The position numbers were made by a program, and so were the translations under genes. A model generated the notes under the pieces. It saw only the letters and a list, made by a program, of their open reading frames with translations, was not told the DNA's origin and did no database searches. Positions 1-7,883 of a stretch of DNA of 64,000 bases are shown one piece after another. How positions within the stretch are numbered: position 1 is the stretch's first letter; each line of letters opens with the position of its first letter. The DNA is taken from positions 1 to 64,000 of the forward strand of contig CAYYUP010000021.1 of NCBI GenBank assembly GCA_964474905.1, given 5' to 3'. Source of the DNA: JADJRG01 sp964474905 (GTDB taxonomy: Bacteria; Myxococcota_A; Polyangia; Nannocystales; Nannocystaceae).

Positions 1-342
1 GCGGGCTTTGGTACCAGCGATCCGGCGATGTTGATCGCGGTGGCGACGGCGCAGTACCGGACCGACTACCTCTTCCATGCACCGACCGGGTGGAGCGCGA
101 ACTACGTCGATATCATTGCTCCCGAAGGGGCGACCGTGAAGGTTGATGACGCAGATGTAGGCGGATTTGTGGCGATCGGTGCGACAGGGTTCTCGCTCGC
201 TCACGTCAAGCTCTCGAACAGTGGCAACGGCAACCACACTGTGAGTGCGAACCAAAAGGTTGGAATCAGTGTTTACGGGGTGCTGAACTACGGTTCCTAT
301 TGGTATCCGGGTGGTCTCGATCTAAAGCTTGTGCCGCTTTGA
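1..342 (+). CDS. IgGFc-binding-type surface protein, C-terminal fragment
   Basis: The frame is open from base 1, so the gene begins upstream of the window and only about 113 C-terminal residues are seen. The segment GDPA-like (here SDPAMLIAVATAQYR), DYLFHAPTGWSANYVDIIAP, and the ending NYGSYWYPGGLDLKLVPL resemble the repeated beta-rich unit of IgGFc-binding-protein-like proteins that are abundant in myxobacteria (pattern: pre-Phe/Tyr-x-Phe-x-x-Pro, then a near-terminal SYxYPGGLD motif). It is probably secreted or surface-attached, but no signal peptide or anchor lies in the visible part. The ligand is unknown; the family name comes from a vertebrate protein and should not be read as antibody binding. 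Confidence 0.7.
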   Translation, partial: AGFGTSDPAMLIAVATAQYRTDYLFHAPTGWSANYVDIIAPEGATVKVDDADVGGFVAIGATGFSLAHVKLSNSGNGNHTVSANQKVGISVYGVLNYGSYWYPGGLDLKLVPL

Positions 343-548
343 GCAGGTTTTGCACGGGCTGGCCATGGGGCAGCTGCTGCAATCGAAGACGTCGCCGAGT
401 GCTTCACAGACTGCCAAAGACATAGGTAAGAACACCTAACATTCGCTTGGCCAGCGGGTGATCGCCCTCGCTTGGGGAGGACCTTGGAAAAAAGCTCGCT
501 CGCTGGTCCAATGGATCGGCGCGTCGCTGCGCACCGAGGTCATGGACG

Positions 549-3095
549 ATGGTGAACTTACGAGGACGGCTCCTCTCCCCCTGGCGTTCTCCGCCCGATA
601 CGATCGGCGCGCTCTTGGCGAGCCGCTATCGGATCATTCATAAGGTTGCAGACGGTGCGACCGGGGCGGTGTATTGCGCCGATGATATCGGCACCCGTGA
701 GCGCGTGGCGATCAAGCTCCTGCGACCGGAGCTGTCCGAAGAGATAGATCTCGTCGAGGTGATCCAGGCGAGGATTAGGCGCAACATAGAGCTCGCTAAG
801 AGCGATCCTGGGGCCCTCGCGGAGTTTGTCGATGTCATCGATATCGGCAAAACGGCGTCGGGGCTGGTCTACCTGGTCATGCCTTATGTGGTCGGTGATG
901 ACCTGCAGAGCCTGCTCCGGCGATCTGGGCCGCTGCCCTGGTCCCAGGCTGTGGGGCTCTTTTCCCGCCTTTGCAGCGCGCTCGCCGACTACCACAGAAG
1001 AGGCCGGGTCCACGGCTTCTTGCAGTCACGAAAATGCATCTTAGGGCATGGCGGAAGGGTCATGTTTTTGGATGACGGCGTCGATGCTTTTCTCGTGGGC
1101 ACGGCGACGCCTGAGATGGCGCGCTACATGTCGCCTGAGCAGGCGAGTGCGGAGGAGGTCGGAGTCGCCGCGGACATCTATTCGTTGGCCGTGATCTTTT
1201 ACGAGCTGCTGACCGCGCGGGTGCCCTTTGAGGATTCGAGTCCGCAGCGCACGTTGGCCATGCACATGTTGAGCCCTGTGCCGCCGCTTTGCGAGGTCGC
1301 GCCGAATGCAGGCATTCCGGTTGCGGCCGACGCTGCGATCCTGCGGGCGTTGGCCAAGTGTCCTGCGGATCGCTGGGCGTCGATGGGAGAATTTTCGGCG
1401 GGCCTCGGGATCTTGAGGGCGAGGTCGGCGGTCGCGGAGGATCCTTCTAGGGTCGCGCCTGTGGCGAGCGAGACACCAGCCGCGCGAGCACAGATAGAGG
1501 TGCCTGTGGCGACCGAGAAACCAGCTGCGCGAGCACAGGCTGCGAACTCGGTGGCGCAGCTGAGTCCGTTGTCGTCGCGCCTGCCGTCGCCGCCCTCGTC
1601 GGCGAGTTTGGGTCTGCGCTTGGCTTCAGCCGTGAATGAGCCGACGCTGATAGGCTTGGTGTTGCCCTCTCTTGTCGCCTCTTCGGTACCGGGAGAGACT
1701 TCGTCATCGTCGGTTGCAGCTGCTGTCGCGGCGAGCCTGGGGGTGCCGGCTGTCGTTGCGGGCGATCCCCGGCAATCGCCCCTAAACGGGCCTGCCTCGG
1801 CATCGCCAGTCGGCCCGGGTGGTGGGCAATCGCCGTCTGCAAGCGGCCTTCGTCGCAGTTACGGGGGGGCTCATGCGAGCGCGAGTGGCCGTCGGATCAT
1901 CGATCTTCTGCCGGGCGACAGCAGCATGCACGGTCGCATCGATGACAACCTGCATCCCAGTGCGAGCAGCTCGATGCGCTCGTCCGCGGGTGCGAGCGGG
2001 TCGCGGCGGATCGTCAATCTCGTCGATGTGCGGGCGCCGGGGGAGAGCACCAGCGAAGGGTGGACGCCGGCTGCGGAGAGCGGTGCAAGTGCGCAAGTCG
2101 CCGGTGTGGCAGCGACTCGATCGCGGGGCAGCAATGCTTCGCAGGGAGCCGCGCCTTTGGCCTATGCCCCCGAGGCGAGCCTCTACGACAGCACAGATGA
2201 TCTGCCCGGCGGAGATGCGGCAGGCGGCACGACGATCGAAGCTGCGATGGTCGGTGATGAGACCCTCGATGGCGGCAGTTTCCGGCCGGGGCCCTCGCGG
2301 GCGGCGATCACCTGGGCGCTCGGCGGGGTCGGGGCGTTGCTCGCTGGCTCTGTCGCGCTCGCGCTGATGTCCCCTCCAGATCCGCCGAAAAGGGGACCCG
2401 CGCACGAGGTGGCAATTGTCGCCCCTGCGCTGGAGGGCGGAGCTCTTGAGTCGGTCGCTCCTGAGCCCGATCCCTCGGCCCAGGCGTCCGCTTCGGGCGC
2501 TCCTGAGCCAGGCCAGGCGGCGAGTGTGGAGGGCTCGGAACCCCGCGCATCGACGGGGCCCAAGAATTCGAAGAGCTCCAAGCGCTCGAAGAAGCGTTCG
2601 AAGAACTCGAAGAACTCGAAGAACTCCAAGCGTTCGAAAGGCTCCAAGCGGTCAAAGAAAACGCGGCGAGCGGAGATGTCCAAGGAACCCGCGAGCATCC
2701 GGAACGAGGTCGAAGACGACGTTCTCTCGCAGGTGCAACATTACATGCGCGAGAAAAAAGCGCGCGAGCAGAGGACCCGCGATGGGGAGCGCAGTGAGGC
2801 TCAGCGATCGCAGGAAAAAGCGAACACCGCGCCTTCTCCGGCCGATCAGGCGCGCGCGTCGGAACGCCTCACCAAGGCTCGTAATGCCTACAAGAGCGGC
2901 CACTTCTCCGCGGCCTACAGCCTTGCCAGCCAGAGCCTGGTGGCCCATCGGAGCGCCGATGCGCTCGAGTTAATGGCCTTGGCGTCCTGCGCTCGACGCG
3001 ATGGCGATCGGGCGCGTCAGCTGTTGGGCAAGATCACCGGGGCTCGGCGAACAACGGTTGAAGCGCGCTGTCGCGAGGCAGGGATCACGCTCTAA
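549..3095 (+). CDS. Membrane-anchored Ser/Thr kinase-like protein, predicted pseudokinase
   Basis: 848 residues. Residues about 27-290 have a Hanks-type kinase fold: the beta3 lysine is kept (VAIK, K56), as are the APE-like MSPEQA and the DIYSLAV helix. The catalytic loop is wrecked: the HRD-x-K-x-x-x-N region reads HGFLQSRK from residue 155, so the catalytic Asp is Phe157, the loop Lys is Gln and the metal-binding Asn is Lys. DFG reads DDG (175-177), and the first glycine of the P-loop is Ala34. A Pro/Ser/Ala-rich linker follows, then one membrane segment (about 585-607), a Ser-Lys repeat tract (about 672-708) and a C-terminal helical TPR-like stretch. Phosphotransfer is unlikely, so it may be a nucleotide-binding scaffold or sensor. 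The start is the first ATG giving the whole domain; no clear ribosome site was seen. Confidence 0.85.
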   Translation: MVNLRGRLLSPWRSPPDTIGALLASRYRIIHKVADGATGAVYCADDIGTRERVAIKLLRPELSEEIDLVEVIQARIRRNIELAKSDPGALAEFVDVIDIGKTASGLVYLVMPYVVGDDLQSLLRRSGPLPWSQAVGLFSRLCSALADYHRRGRVHGFLQSRKCILGHGGRVMFLDDGVDAFLVGTATPEMARYMSPEQASAEEVGVAADIYSLAVIFYELLTARVPFEDSSPQRTLAMHMLSPVPPLCEVAPNAGIPVAADAAILRALAKCPADRWASMGEFSAGLGILRARSAVAEDPSRVAPVASETPAARAQIEVPVATEKPAARAQAANSVAQLSPLSSRLPSPPSSASLGLRLASAVNEPTLIGLVLPSLVASSVPGETSSSSVAAAVAASLGVPAVVAGDPRQSPLNGPASASPVGPGGGQSPSASGLRRSYGGAHASASGRRIIDLLPGDSSMHGRIDDNLHPSASSSMRSSAGASGSRRIVNLVDVRAPGESTSEGWTPAAESGASAQVAGVAATRSRGSNASQGAAPLAYAPEASLYDSTDDLPGGDAAGGTTIEAAMVGDETLDGGSFRPGPSRAAITWALGGVGALLAGSVALALMSPPDPPKRGPAHEVAIVAPALEGGALESVAPEPDPSAQASASGAPEPGQAASVEGSEPRASTGPKNSKSSKRSKKRSKNSKNSKNSKRSKGSKRSKKTRRAEMSKEPASIRNEVEDDVLSQVQHYMREKKAREQRTRDGERSEAQRSQEKANTAPSPADQARASERLTKARNAYKSGHFSAAYSLASQSLVAHRSADALELMALASCARRDGDRARQLLGKITGARRTTVEARCREAGITL

Positions 3096-3140
3096 AGGCC
3101 AGCCCTAGCCACGGCGACGGTCGGCGTTTACGATGGCGGG

Positions 3141-3605
3141 ATGAAGATTGCGCCAGGCCGAATCGTATCGATGGAGTACGAACTCACCACGCAAAAAGGC
3201 GAGATCGTCGAGAGTTCAACCAAGCGCGGACCGCTTGTCTTCATGCACGGCAAGGGGGTGATGCTGTCGGGCCTAGACAAGCGCCTAGAGGGCATGGAGG
3301 CCGGCCACAAGGAGGTCCTCGAGTTGACGGCCGAAGAGGCCTTTGGCCAGGTCGAAGACGCCCCCGAGAAGATCATCGCTCGCAGTGAGTTCCCGGCTAA
3401 GATCGATCTCAAACCTGGCATCTCGTTCGCCGCAGACCTGCCGGGAGGTCATACGATCCAGCTGGTCGTAAAGACAGCTGACGACAACGAGGTCGTCGTG
3501 CGCATGGTGCATCCACTGGCGGGCAAGGCCCTCAAGATGTCGGTCGAAATCCTGTCAGTGCGAGCGGCGACGGCCGACGAAACGACCCAAGGAAAGGCGC
3601 TCTAG
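3141..3605 (+). CDS. FKBP-type peptidyl-prolyl cis-trans isomerase, SlyD-like
   Basis: 154 residues. The N-terminal KIAPGRIVSMEYEL and KGEIVESS, then GPLVFMHGKG...LSGLDKRLEGMEAGHKE, an insert-in-flap region, and MVHPLAGKALKMSVEI match the SlyD branch of FKBPs, which fold proteins by isomerising Xaa-Pro bonds and have chaperone activity in the flap insert. The His/Cys-rich metal-binding tail of E. coli SlyD is absent; the protein ends shortly after the FKBP core. No signal peptide, so cytoplasmic. It stands alone between the kinase-like gene and the lipoprotein, with a perfect palindrome 13 nt after its stop. Confidence 0.9.
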   Translation: MKIAPGRIVSMEYELTTQKGEIVESSTKRGPLVFMHGKGVMLSGLDKRLEGMEAGHKEVLELTAEEAFGQVEDAPEKIIARSEFPAKIDLKPGISFAADLPGGHTIQLVVKTADDNEVVVRMVHPLAGKALKMSVEILSVRAATADETTQGKAL

Positions 3606-3618
3606 GCGGTTCAAAGAT

Positions 3619-3640
3619 CCATTTCGGCCGGCCGAAATGG
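3619..3640. repeat. Perfect 22-bp palindrome
   Basis: The left half CCATTTCGGCC is followed directly by its exact reverse complement GGCCGAAATGG. It lies 13 nt after the SlyD-like stop codon and about 150 nt before the lipoprotein start. As RNA it could form a 9-bp stem with a CCGG loop, but no T-run follows, so either an intrinsic-type hairpin or a dimeric-repressor operator is possible. Confidence 0.7.
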
Positions 3641-3789
3641 TCCCGTCTCCGCGCGGCGACTACGAGTCTCTCTGCCCAGTGCAGCGAAATTTGTCAGCGG
3701 CGAAACCCTAACGATGTTCGTCGGGTCGATCCAAAGATCACGGGACGGTGCTTCGTGCCGTGAAAACACTCGACTAGGATGCAGTACTT

Positions 3790-4773
3790 ATGCATAGTCT
3801 GATCTTGACCATGATCCGCGGCAATTCATCTTCCTTCTTCGCCCTTCTCCTTGGGGGAGCCGTTGCGCTCGCCGCTTGCGGGAAGGATCCAGAGACCACC
3901 GAGTCGACCAGTCAGACCACAGATCCGACCGGTGACAACACGACGAGCACATCGGGGTCGACGACCGCACCGACCAGTGATTCGACGACCGAATCGTCAA
4001 CCGGTAGCGCGAGTGCGACGGGCACTACGGGTACGGGCTCCACGAGCAGCGACACCGAGACCGGCTGTTCGTTCATCGACTGCAAGGACGGCGGCGGCGG
4101 TGGGGCCGAGTGCGATATCTGGGCCCAGGATTGCCCCGCAGAGGAAAAGTGCATGCCGTGGGCAAACGACGGCGGCAACTCCTGGAACGCGACCAAGTGC
4201 ACACCGATCGATGCCAACGCCTCGCTCATCGGCGATGTTTGTGACGGTGGTGGCGTCAGCGGCATCGACAACTGCGAGCTCGGATCGATGTGCTACTACG
4301 TCGACGGCGAGAGCGGCATGGGTGTGTGTGTGCCTTTCTGCATCGGCTCCCCAGAGGATCCCTCCTGTGCAGATCTCGGCGATCAGTGTTCGATATCGAA
4401 CGACGGCGTGCTGATCCTCTGCCGCAAGAGCTGCGACCCGGTGCTGCAAGATTGTTCGGGTGCGGCGGCTTGTCTGCCGGCAGCGGGTAGTGACTCGTTT
4501 GTTTGCATCGTCGATGCCTCGGGCGAGTCCGGTGCTTCAGGCGATCCCTGCGAGTTCTTGAACGCCTGCGATCCCGGTCTCTTCTGCGCGGGGGCCGACT
4601 TTGTGCCCGGATGTGTCTCCACCGGGTGTTGCACGGAGTTTTGCGACTACAGCGACCCCAACAAGGACGATGCGTGTTTGCTGAAGGACGACGGCGCCAG
4701 CTGCGAACTCTACTTCGCTGAGGGCGAGGCCCCTCCCGGCTCCGAGAACCTCGGCGCCTGCATCCTGCCCTGA
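3790..4773 (+). CDS. Cys-rich lipoprotein with Thr/Ser/Gly linker
   Basis: 327 residues, or 320 if translation begins at the in-frame ATG at 3811. An N-terminal hydrophobic stretch ends in a lipobox (VALAAC) giving a lipidated Cys, so the product should be an envelope lipoprotein. A low-complexity Thr/Ser/Gly/Asp linker (about residues 38-92) is followed by a body with many Cys in short-spaced pairs (for example DICxxD-type, CTPID, CDGGG, CCTEFCD) that probably form disulfides. This layout (lipobox, TSTSG-type spacer, Cys-rich ectodomain) is a hallmark of Nannocystineae secreted proteins of unknown function. A hairpin follows the stop. Confidence 0.85.
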   Translation: MHSLILTMIRGNSSSFFALLLGGAVALAACGKDPETTESTSQTTDPTGDNTTSTSGSTTAPTSDSTTESSTGSASATGTTGTGSTSSDTETGCSFIDCKDGGGGGAECDIWAQDCPAEEKCMPWANDGGNSWNATKCTPIDANASLIGDVCDGGGVSGIDNCELGSMCYYVDGESGMGVCVPFCIGSPEDPSCADLGDQCSISNDGVLILCRKSCDPVLQDCSGAAACLPAAGSDSFVCIVDASGESGASGDPCEFLNACDPGLFCAGADFVPGCVSTGCCTEFCDYSDPNKDDACLLKDDGASCELYFAEGEAPPGSENLGACILP

Positions 4774-4797
4774 TCGGCCTCGCTGATCTTCGAAATG

Positions 4798-4835
4798 ACG
4801 ACGGGCGGACCTTTGGGTCCGTCCGTCTTCAATTC
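4798..4835 (+). terminator. Probable intrinsic terminator
   Basis: Bases 4800-4811 (GACGGGCGGACC) pair with 4816-4827 (GGTCCGTCCGTC) through one G-T wobble, with loop TTTG, followed by TTCAATT, a weak T-rich tract. It begins 24 nt after the lipoprotein stop. It overlaps the longest open frame of the next gene, which supports the downstream start at 4897 for that gene. Confidence 0.65.
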
Positions 4836-4896
4836 GTGTAGATGCGTCGGCCGGCACTTGCGGAGTGTGGGCTTGCTCGGGCATCTTTGCGCTTCG

Positions 4897-6489
4897 ATGA
4901 GCGCATACACCCCGATCCTTTTCCGCCCTGAGGTTCCGCCTTCGATCTGGGGCCGCTCAGGCCGCCCGCGATGGGCGACGGTGATCCGTTTTTACATCGC
5001 GTTTTCGCTCGTCTGGGTCGGTTTTTTCTTTGAGAATCCCGTAGCACGGTGGTCGTGGGTTGCAGGGGGCGTCATCGCCTTTCTCGTGTATCCCCGGATC
5101 CTCCGGATTCTCCTGCGGCCGCTGGAGCGGCAGGTCGCTAGCGCTACCCGGAGGAATGCGAGCCATCGTCTGGGGCTGCTTCGGGAACGAAGGATCGTCC
5201 GCATCTTCGCGCCGCACGCCTGGCTAAAGGTTCAGGAGGCCAAGCTCCATCTGATTGCCGGGGATGGGCTCGCCGCTGCGCGGGCGTTTGCCGAGACCGG
5301 TCGGCTCGCCCGTCTGCGCGAGCCCTCGGCGCTCTTGCTCAGCGCCCAGGTGCACGCCTACCTGGTCGCGAACGACCTCAAGCAAGCCGGTGAACTCAGC
5401 GATGCCCGCGAGAAGCTCGGCGACACAGGCCCCTGGGATCGCCTCCATCAGGCGTTGCTCCTGCTCGCTGCCGGACGGCGCGGGGAGGCTGGTGTCGCCG
5501 ATCTCAGCGATGCACGCGAGCAGCTCGGTGATCACCCCTGGATCCTCGCTGGCTTAACCCTCGCCTACGAGCGAGAGGGCACGCTGCCAGAGGCCGCTGC
5601 ACTCGGCGAGGCCGCCAACCAAACGGCGGATGATGAATTCGCAAAATCCCTGCTCAAGCGCGCCGAGAAGGGTCTTCGGGCCTACCGAAAGTCGCTTCAA
5701 CGGGAGGGGCGCAGATCGAAGTCCAAGGTTATTCGCGAGGCTTCAGAGCAAGGCCAGGAGCCCGGCCAAGAGCACACATCGGGCAAGTCCAAGGATCGCC
5801 GCAACCCGCGGGGCAGCAAAAAGGCACGCAAGCAGGCGCGTCGCGAGGCGCGTCGCCGGGCGAAGGCCGAGGAGCGTCAGCGGCGAGCCGAGGAGTCCGC
5901 CCGCCGCAAGCGCGAGCTGCAGTCCCGGGCACGCAGTGCACAGGCCGAGGCCGCGGTGAAGGCCGAGGCCGTGGTGCAAGCCGGGCACAACTCGGCGATG
6001 TCGGCAGCAAAGCCGGCGCGCGCGGAGGAGCGAAAGCCGGCGCAGGTGGCCGCTCGATCTCCGAGGGCAGGCGTCGTTTTGCCACCTCTTGTGAGGGCTT
6101 TCGAGGGAGCCGCGCGGGTCGCAGCCGCGCCTGCGGGGCCTGTCCTGAGGTCGGCATCAAAGCCTCCGCCCGCACCTTCAGCCGCCCCTTCGGCGTCGCG
6201 AGTGCCTCGTCCGCCACGGCTCAACCTCCCGCATCTTGTCGGTAGCAAGGCCGCTTTGAGCCTGCCGACTCGTACGCCCAAGCTCCCGGCCGCCGCCGCG
6301 CCACAGGTTGCCGCACCGCAGGTCGTNNNNNNNNNNNNNNNNNNNNNNNNNNNNNNNNNNNNNNNNNNNNNNNNNNNNNNNNNNNNNNNNNNNNNNNNNN
6401 NNNNNNNNNNNNNNNNNNNNNNNNNNCAGGTCGCGGATGCGGACGACGACGACGAGTGGGGCGATCTCGACGCGCTCTTTCAGGAGTGA
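4897..6489 (+). CDS. Membrane protein with helical-repeat region and basic/Ala-Pro-rich tail (contains assembly gap)
   Basis: Not recognised as a named family. The chosen ATG (MSAYTPILF) avoids the upstream terminator; an in-frame extension to 4795 is open but implausible. Two adjacent membrane segments (about residues 28-44 and 51-68) are followed by a TPR-like helical region with repeated LLLLAAGRRGEA, DAREQLGDHPW and AAALGEAANQ segments, then a long Lys/Arg/Ala coiled tract and an Ala/Pro-rich tail ending in an acidic DDDDEWGDLDALF. One hundred N (6327-6426) interrupt the tail; PQVAAPQV before and QVA after the gap suggest that a short tandem repeat broke the assembly, so true length and frame continuity are unproven. 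Confidence 0.7.
   Translation: MSAYTPILFRPEVPPSIWGRSGRPRWATVIRFYIAFSLVWVGFFFENPVARWSWVAGGVIAFLVYPRILRILLRPLERQVASATRRNASHRLGLLRERRIVRIFAPHAWLKVQEAKLHLIAGDGLAAARAFAETGRLARLREPSALLLSAQVHAYLVANDLKQAGELSDAREKLGDTGPWDRLHQALLLLAAGRRGEAGVADLSDAREQLGDHPWILAGLTLAYEREGTLPEAAALGEAANQTADDEFAKSLLKRAEKGLRAYRKSLQREGRRSKSKVIREASEQGQEPGQEHTSGKSKDRRNPRGSKKARKQARREARRRAKAEERQRRAEESARRKRELQSRARSAQAEAAVKAEAVVQAGHNSAMSAAKPARAEERKPAQVAARSPRAGVVLPPLVRAFEGAARVAAAPAGPVLRSASKPPPAPSAAPSASRVPRPPRLNLPHLVGSKAALSLPTRTPKLPAAAAPQVAAPQVXXXXXXXXXXXXXXXXXXXXXXXXXXXXXXXXXXQVADADDDDEWGDLDALFQE
6327..6426. other. Assembly gap (100 N)
   Basis: Exactly 100 ambiguous bases. The flanks both read CAGGTCG, encoding PQV/QVA units, so the missing part is probably a collapsed short tandem repeat. 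The round length is the conventional placeholder for unknown size. Confidence 0.99.
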
Positions 6490-6590
6490 GCCCGATGGGA
6501 TCGGGCGAACCCGTGCGTTGAGGCTCGTTCGCGGTCCAGGTGTTCCCTCGTCTACACTTTGCGGCGAGGCGGCAGCCTCCTGGGTCGTCG

Positions 6591-7871
6591 ATGGGGAGCA
6601 CACAAAGCGTTGTTGCACCGGCGGAGAACGTCTCGGCCGCGCTCTCAAGGGCGCGCAAGGCGGGCAGCTTCGACGGCTCGCTCCGGATTTCGAGGTGGAG
6701 CGGCGAGTTTGTCTGTGAGCGTGACGAGGAGGCCTATCGCATTGCGACTGCCCGCGAGAGCCACGGCAGGATCCAGACCATCGCCCTGGGGCTCGTGTTG
6801 CTCACAGTCTTTCTTGTCGCCGCCGACCGGGCGATCACCGACGACGCGACGTTTCTTAAGGTGGTCATGCTCCGGGTTTTCTCGGCATTGCCGGTCTTTG
6901 TCGTCGCCCTGCGGAGGCCGCCGACGACGGCCTGGGGCATCTCTCGCATCGCCTTTGGGTTGACGCTCTTTTACATCGGCGTGATGGTTTTGATCGCCTC
7001 CTTGTTGCCGCCTCGTCCGGTGGCGATGACGGTTTGGACCACCTTTCTGTTGATGGTCTACTTGCTACCGCCGCTGCGCATGTACGCTGCGGTTTCGGCC
7101 GCATCGTTGGTGATGCTTGCGGTCTTCACCGTGGTGCCGTTGCCGTGGCCGATCGATCATCCCGAGACCCTGCGGGCGCTGATGATGATGGGCGGACTTA
7201 GTGTGCTTGGGGCGCTCACCTTGCGCTCGCTCGAGCGGAGCCGGCGGGCCGAGTACGCGTTGCTCTCGCGAACGTTGCCGCGCTCGGTGATCCCACGCCT
7301 GCGTCGTGGTGAGCGGGTGGTCGATCGTGTCGACTCGGCCAGCATCCTCTTCGCCGACTTGGTCGGCTTCTCGCGGCGTTCGGCGACGATGGAGGCGACC
7401 GCCGTGGTCGAGATGCTAGAGGAACTCTTCGCCGCGCTCGACAAGCTCGTCGCGTGCCACGGGGCCGAGAAGATCAAGACCATCGGTGACTGTTATATGG
7501 CGGCCGCGGGCATCCCCGATCCGCGCTCCGATCACGCCCAAGTCCTGGCCCGCGTTGCCCTCGACATGATCGCTCTGGTCGAATCCAGGACCTTCGCGGG
7601 GCACCAGCTGAGGTTGCGGATCGGCCTGCATTGCGGTCCGGTCGCGGCCGGCATTATCGGTCATGATCGTTTTCTCTACGACGTCTGGGGGGAGACCGTG
7701 AACACCGCTCAGCGCATGGAGTCGATGGGCGCGGCCGATCTGATCGTCGTCACTCCAGAGTTCGCAGCGGCGGTCGCTGATGGCTTTGAGTTCGCCGACT
7801 ACGACGTCGTTCGGCTTAAAGACGGCACGGCCTGTGCCGCTCGCAGGTTGGTCGGCGAGCGCTCCGCTTAA
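6591..7871 (+). CDS. Membrane-bound class III adenylate cyclase
   Basis: About 426 residues from ATG 6591 (a GTG at 6540 gives 17 more). Five to six hydrophobic helices span about 62-212, then a class III cyclase domain. All catalytic residues are visible: metal Asp256 (SILFADLVGFS) and Asp300 (KTIGDCYM), adenine-selecting Lys294 and Asp364 (YDVWGE), and transition-state Asn371 and Arg375 (NTAQRM). It should convert ATP to cAMP at the inner membrane, with a six-helix-type sensor module of unknown stimulus. No regulator gene is adjacent. It converges with the DUF4139 gene 12 nt away. Confidence 0.92.
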   Translation: MGSTQSVVAPAENVSAALSRARKAGSFDGSLRISRWSGEFVCERDEEAYRIATARESHGRIQTIALGLVLLTVFLVAADRAITDDATFLKVVMLRVFSALPVFVVALRRPPTTAWGISRIAFGLTLFYIGVMVLIASLLPPRPVAMTVWTTFLLMVYLLPPLRMYAAVSAASLVMLAVFTVVPLPWPIDHPETLRALMMMGGLSVLGALTLRSLERSRRAEYALLSRTLPRSVIPRLRRGERVVDRVDSASILFADLVGFSRRSATMEATAVVEMLEELFAALDKLVACHGAEKIKTIGDCYMAAAGIPDPRSDHAQVLARVALDMIALVESRTFAGHQLRLRIGLHCGPVAAGIIGHDRFLYDVWGETVNTAQRMESMGAADLIVVTPEFAAAVADGFEFADYDVVRLKDGTACAARRLVGERSA

Positions 7872-7883
7872 CGTGTTTTGCGG

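Noticed and set aside
3608..3620. GGTTCAAAGATCC, resembling a tRNA T-arm
   Set aside because: No acceptor, anticodon or D-arm upstream, where the SlyD-like gene ends.
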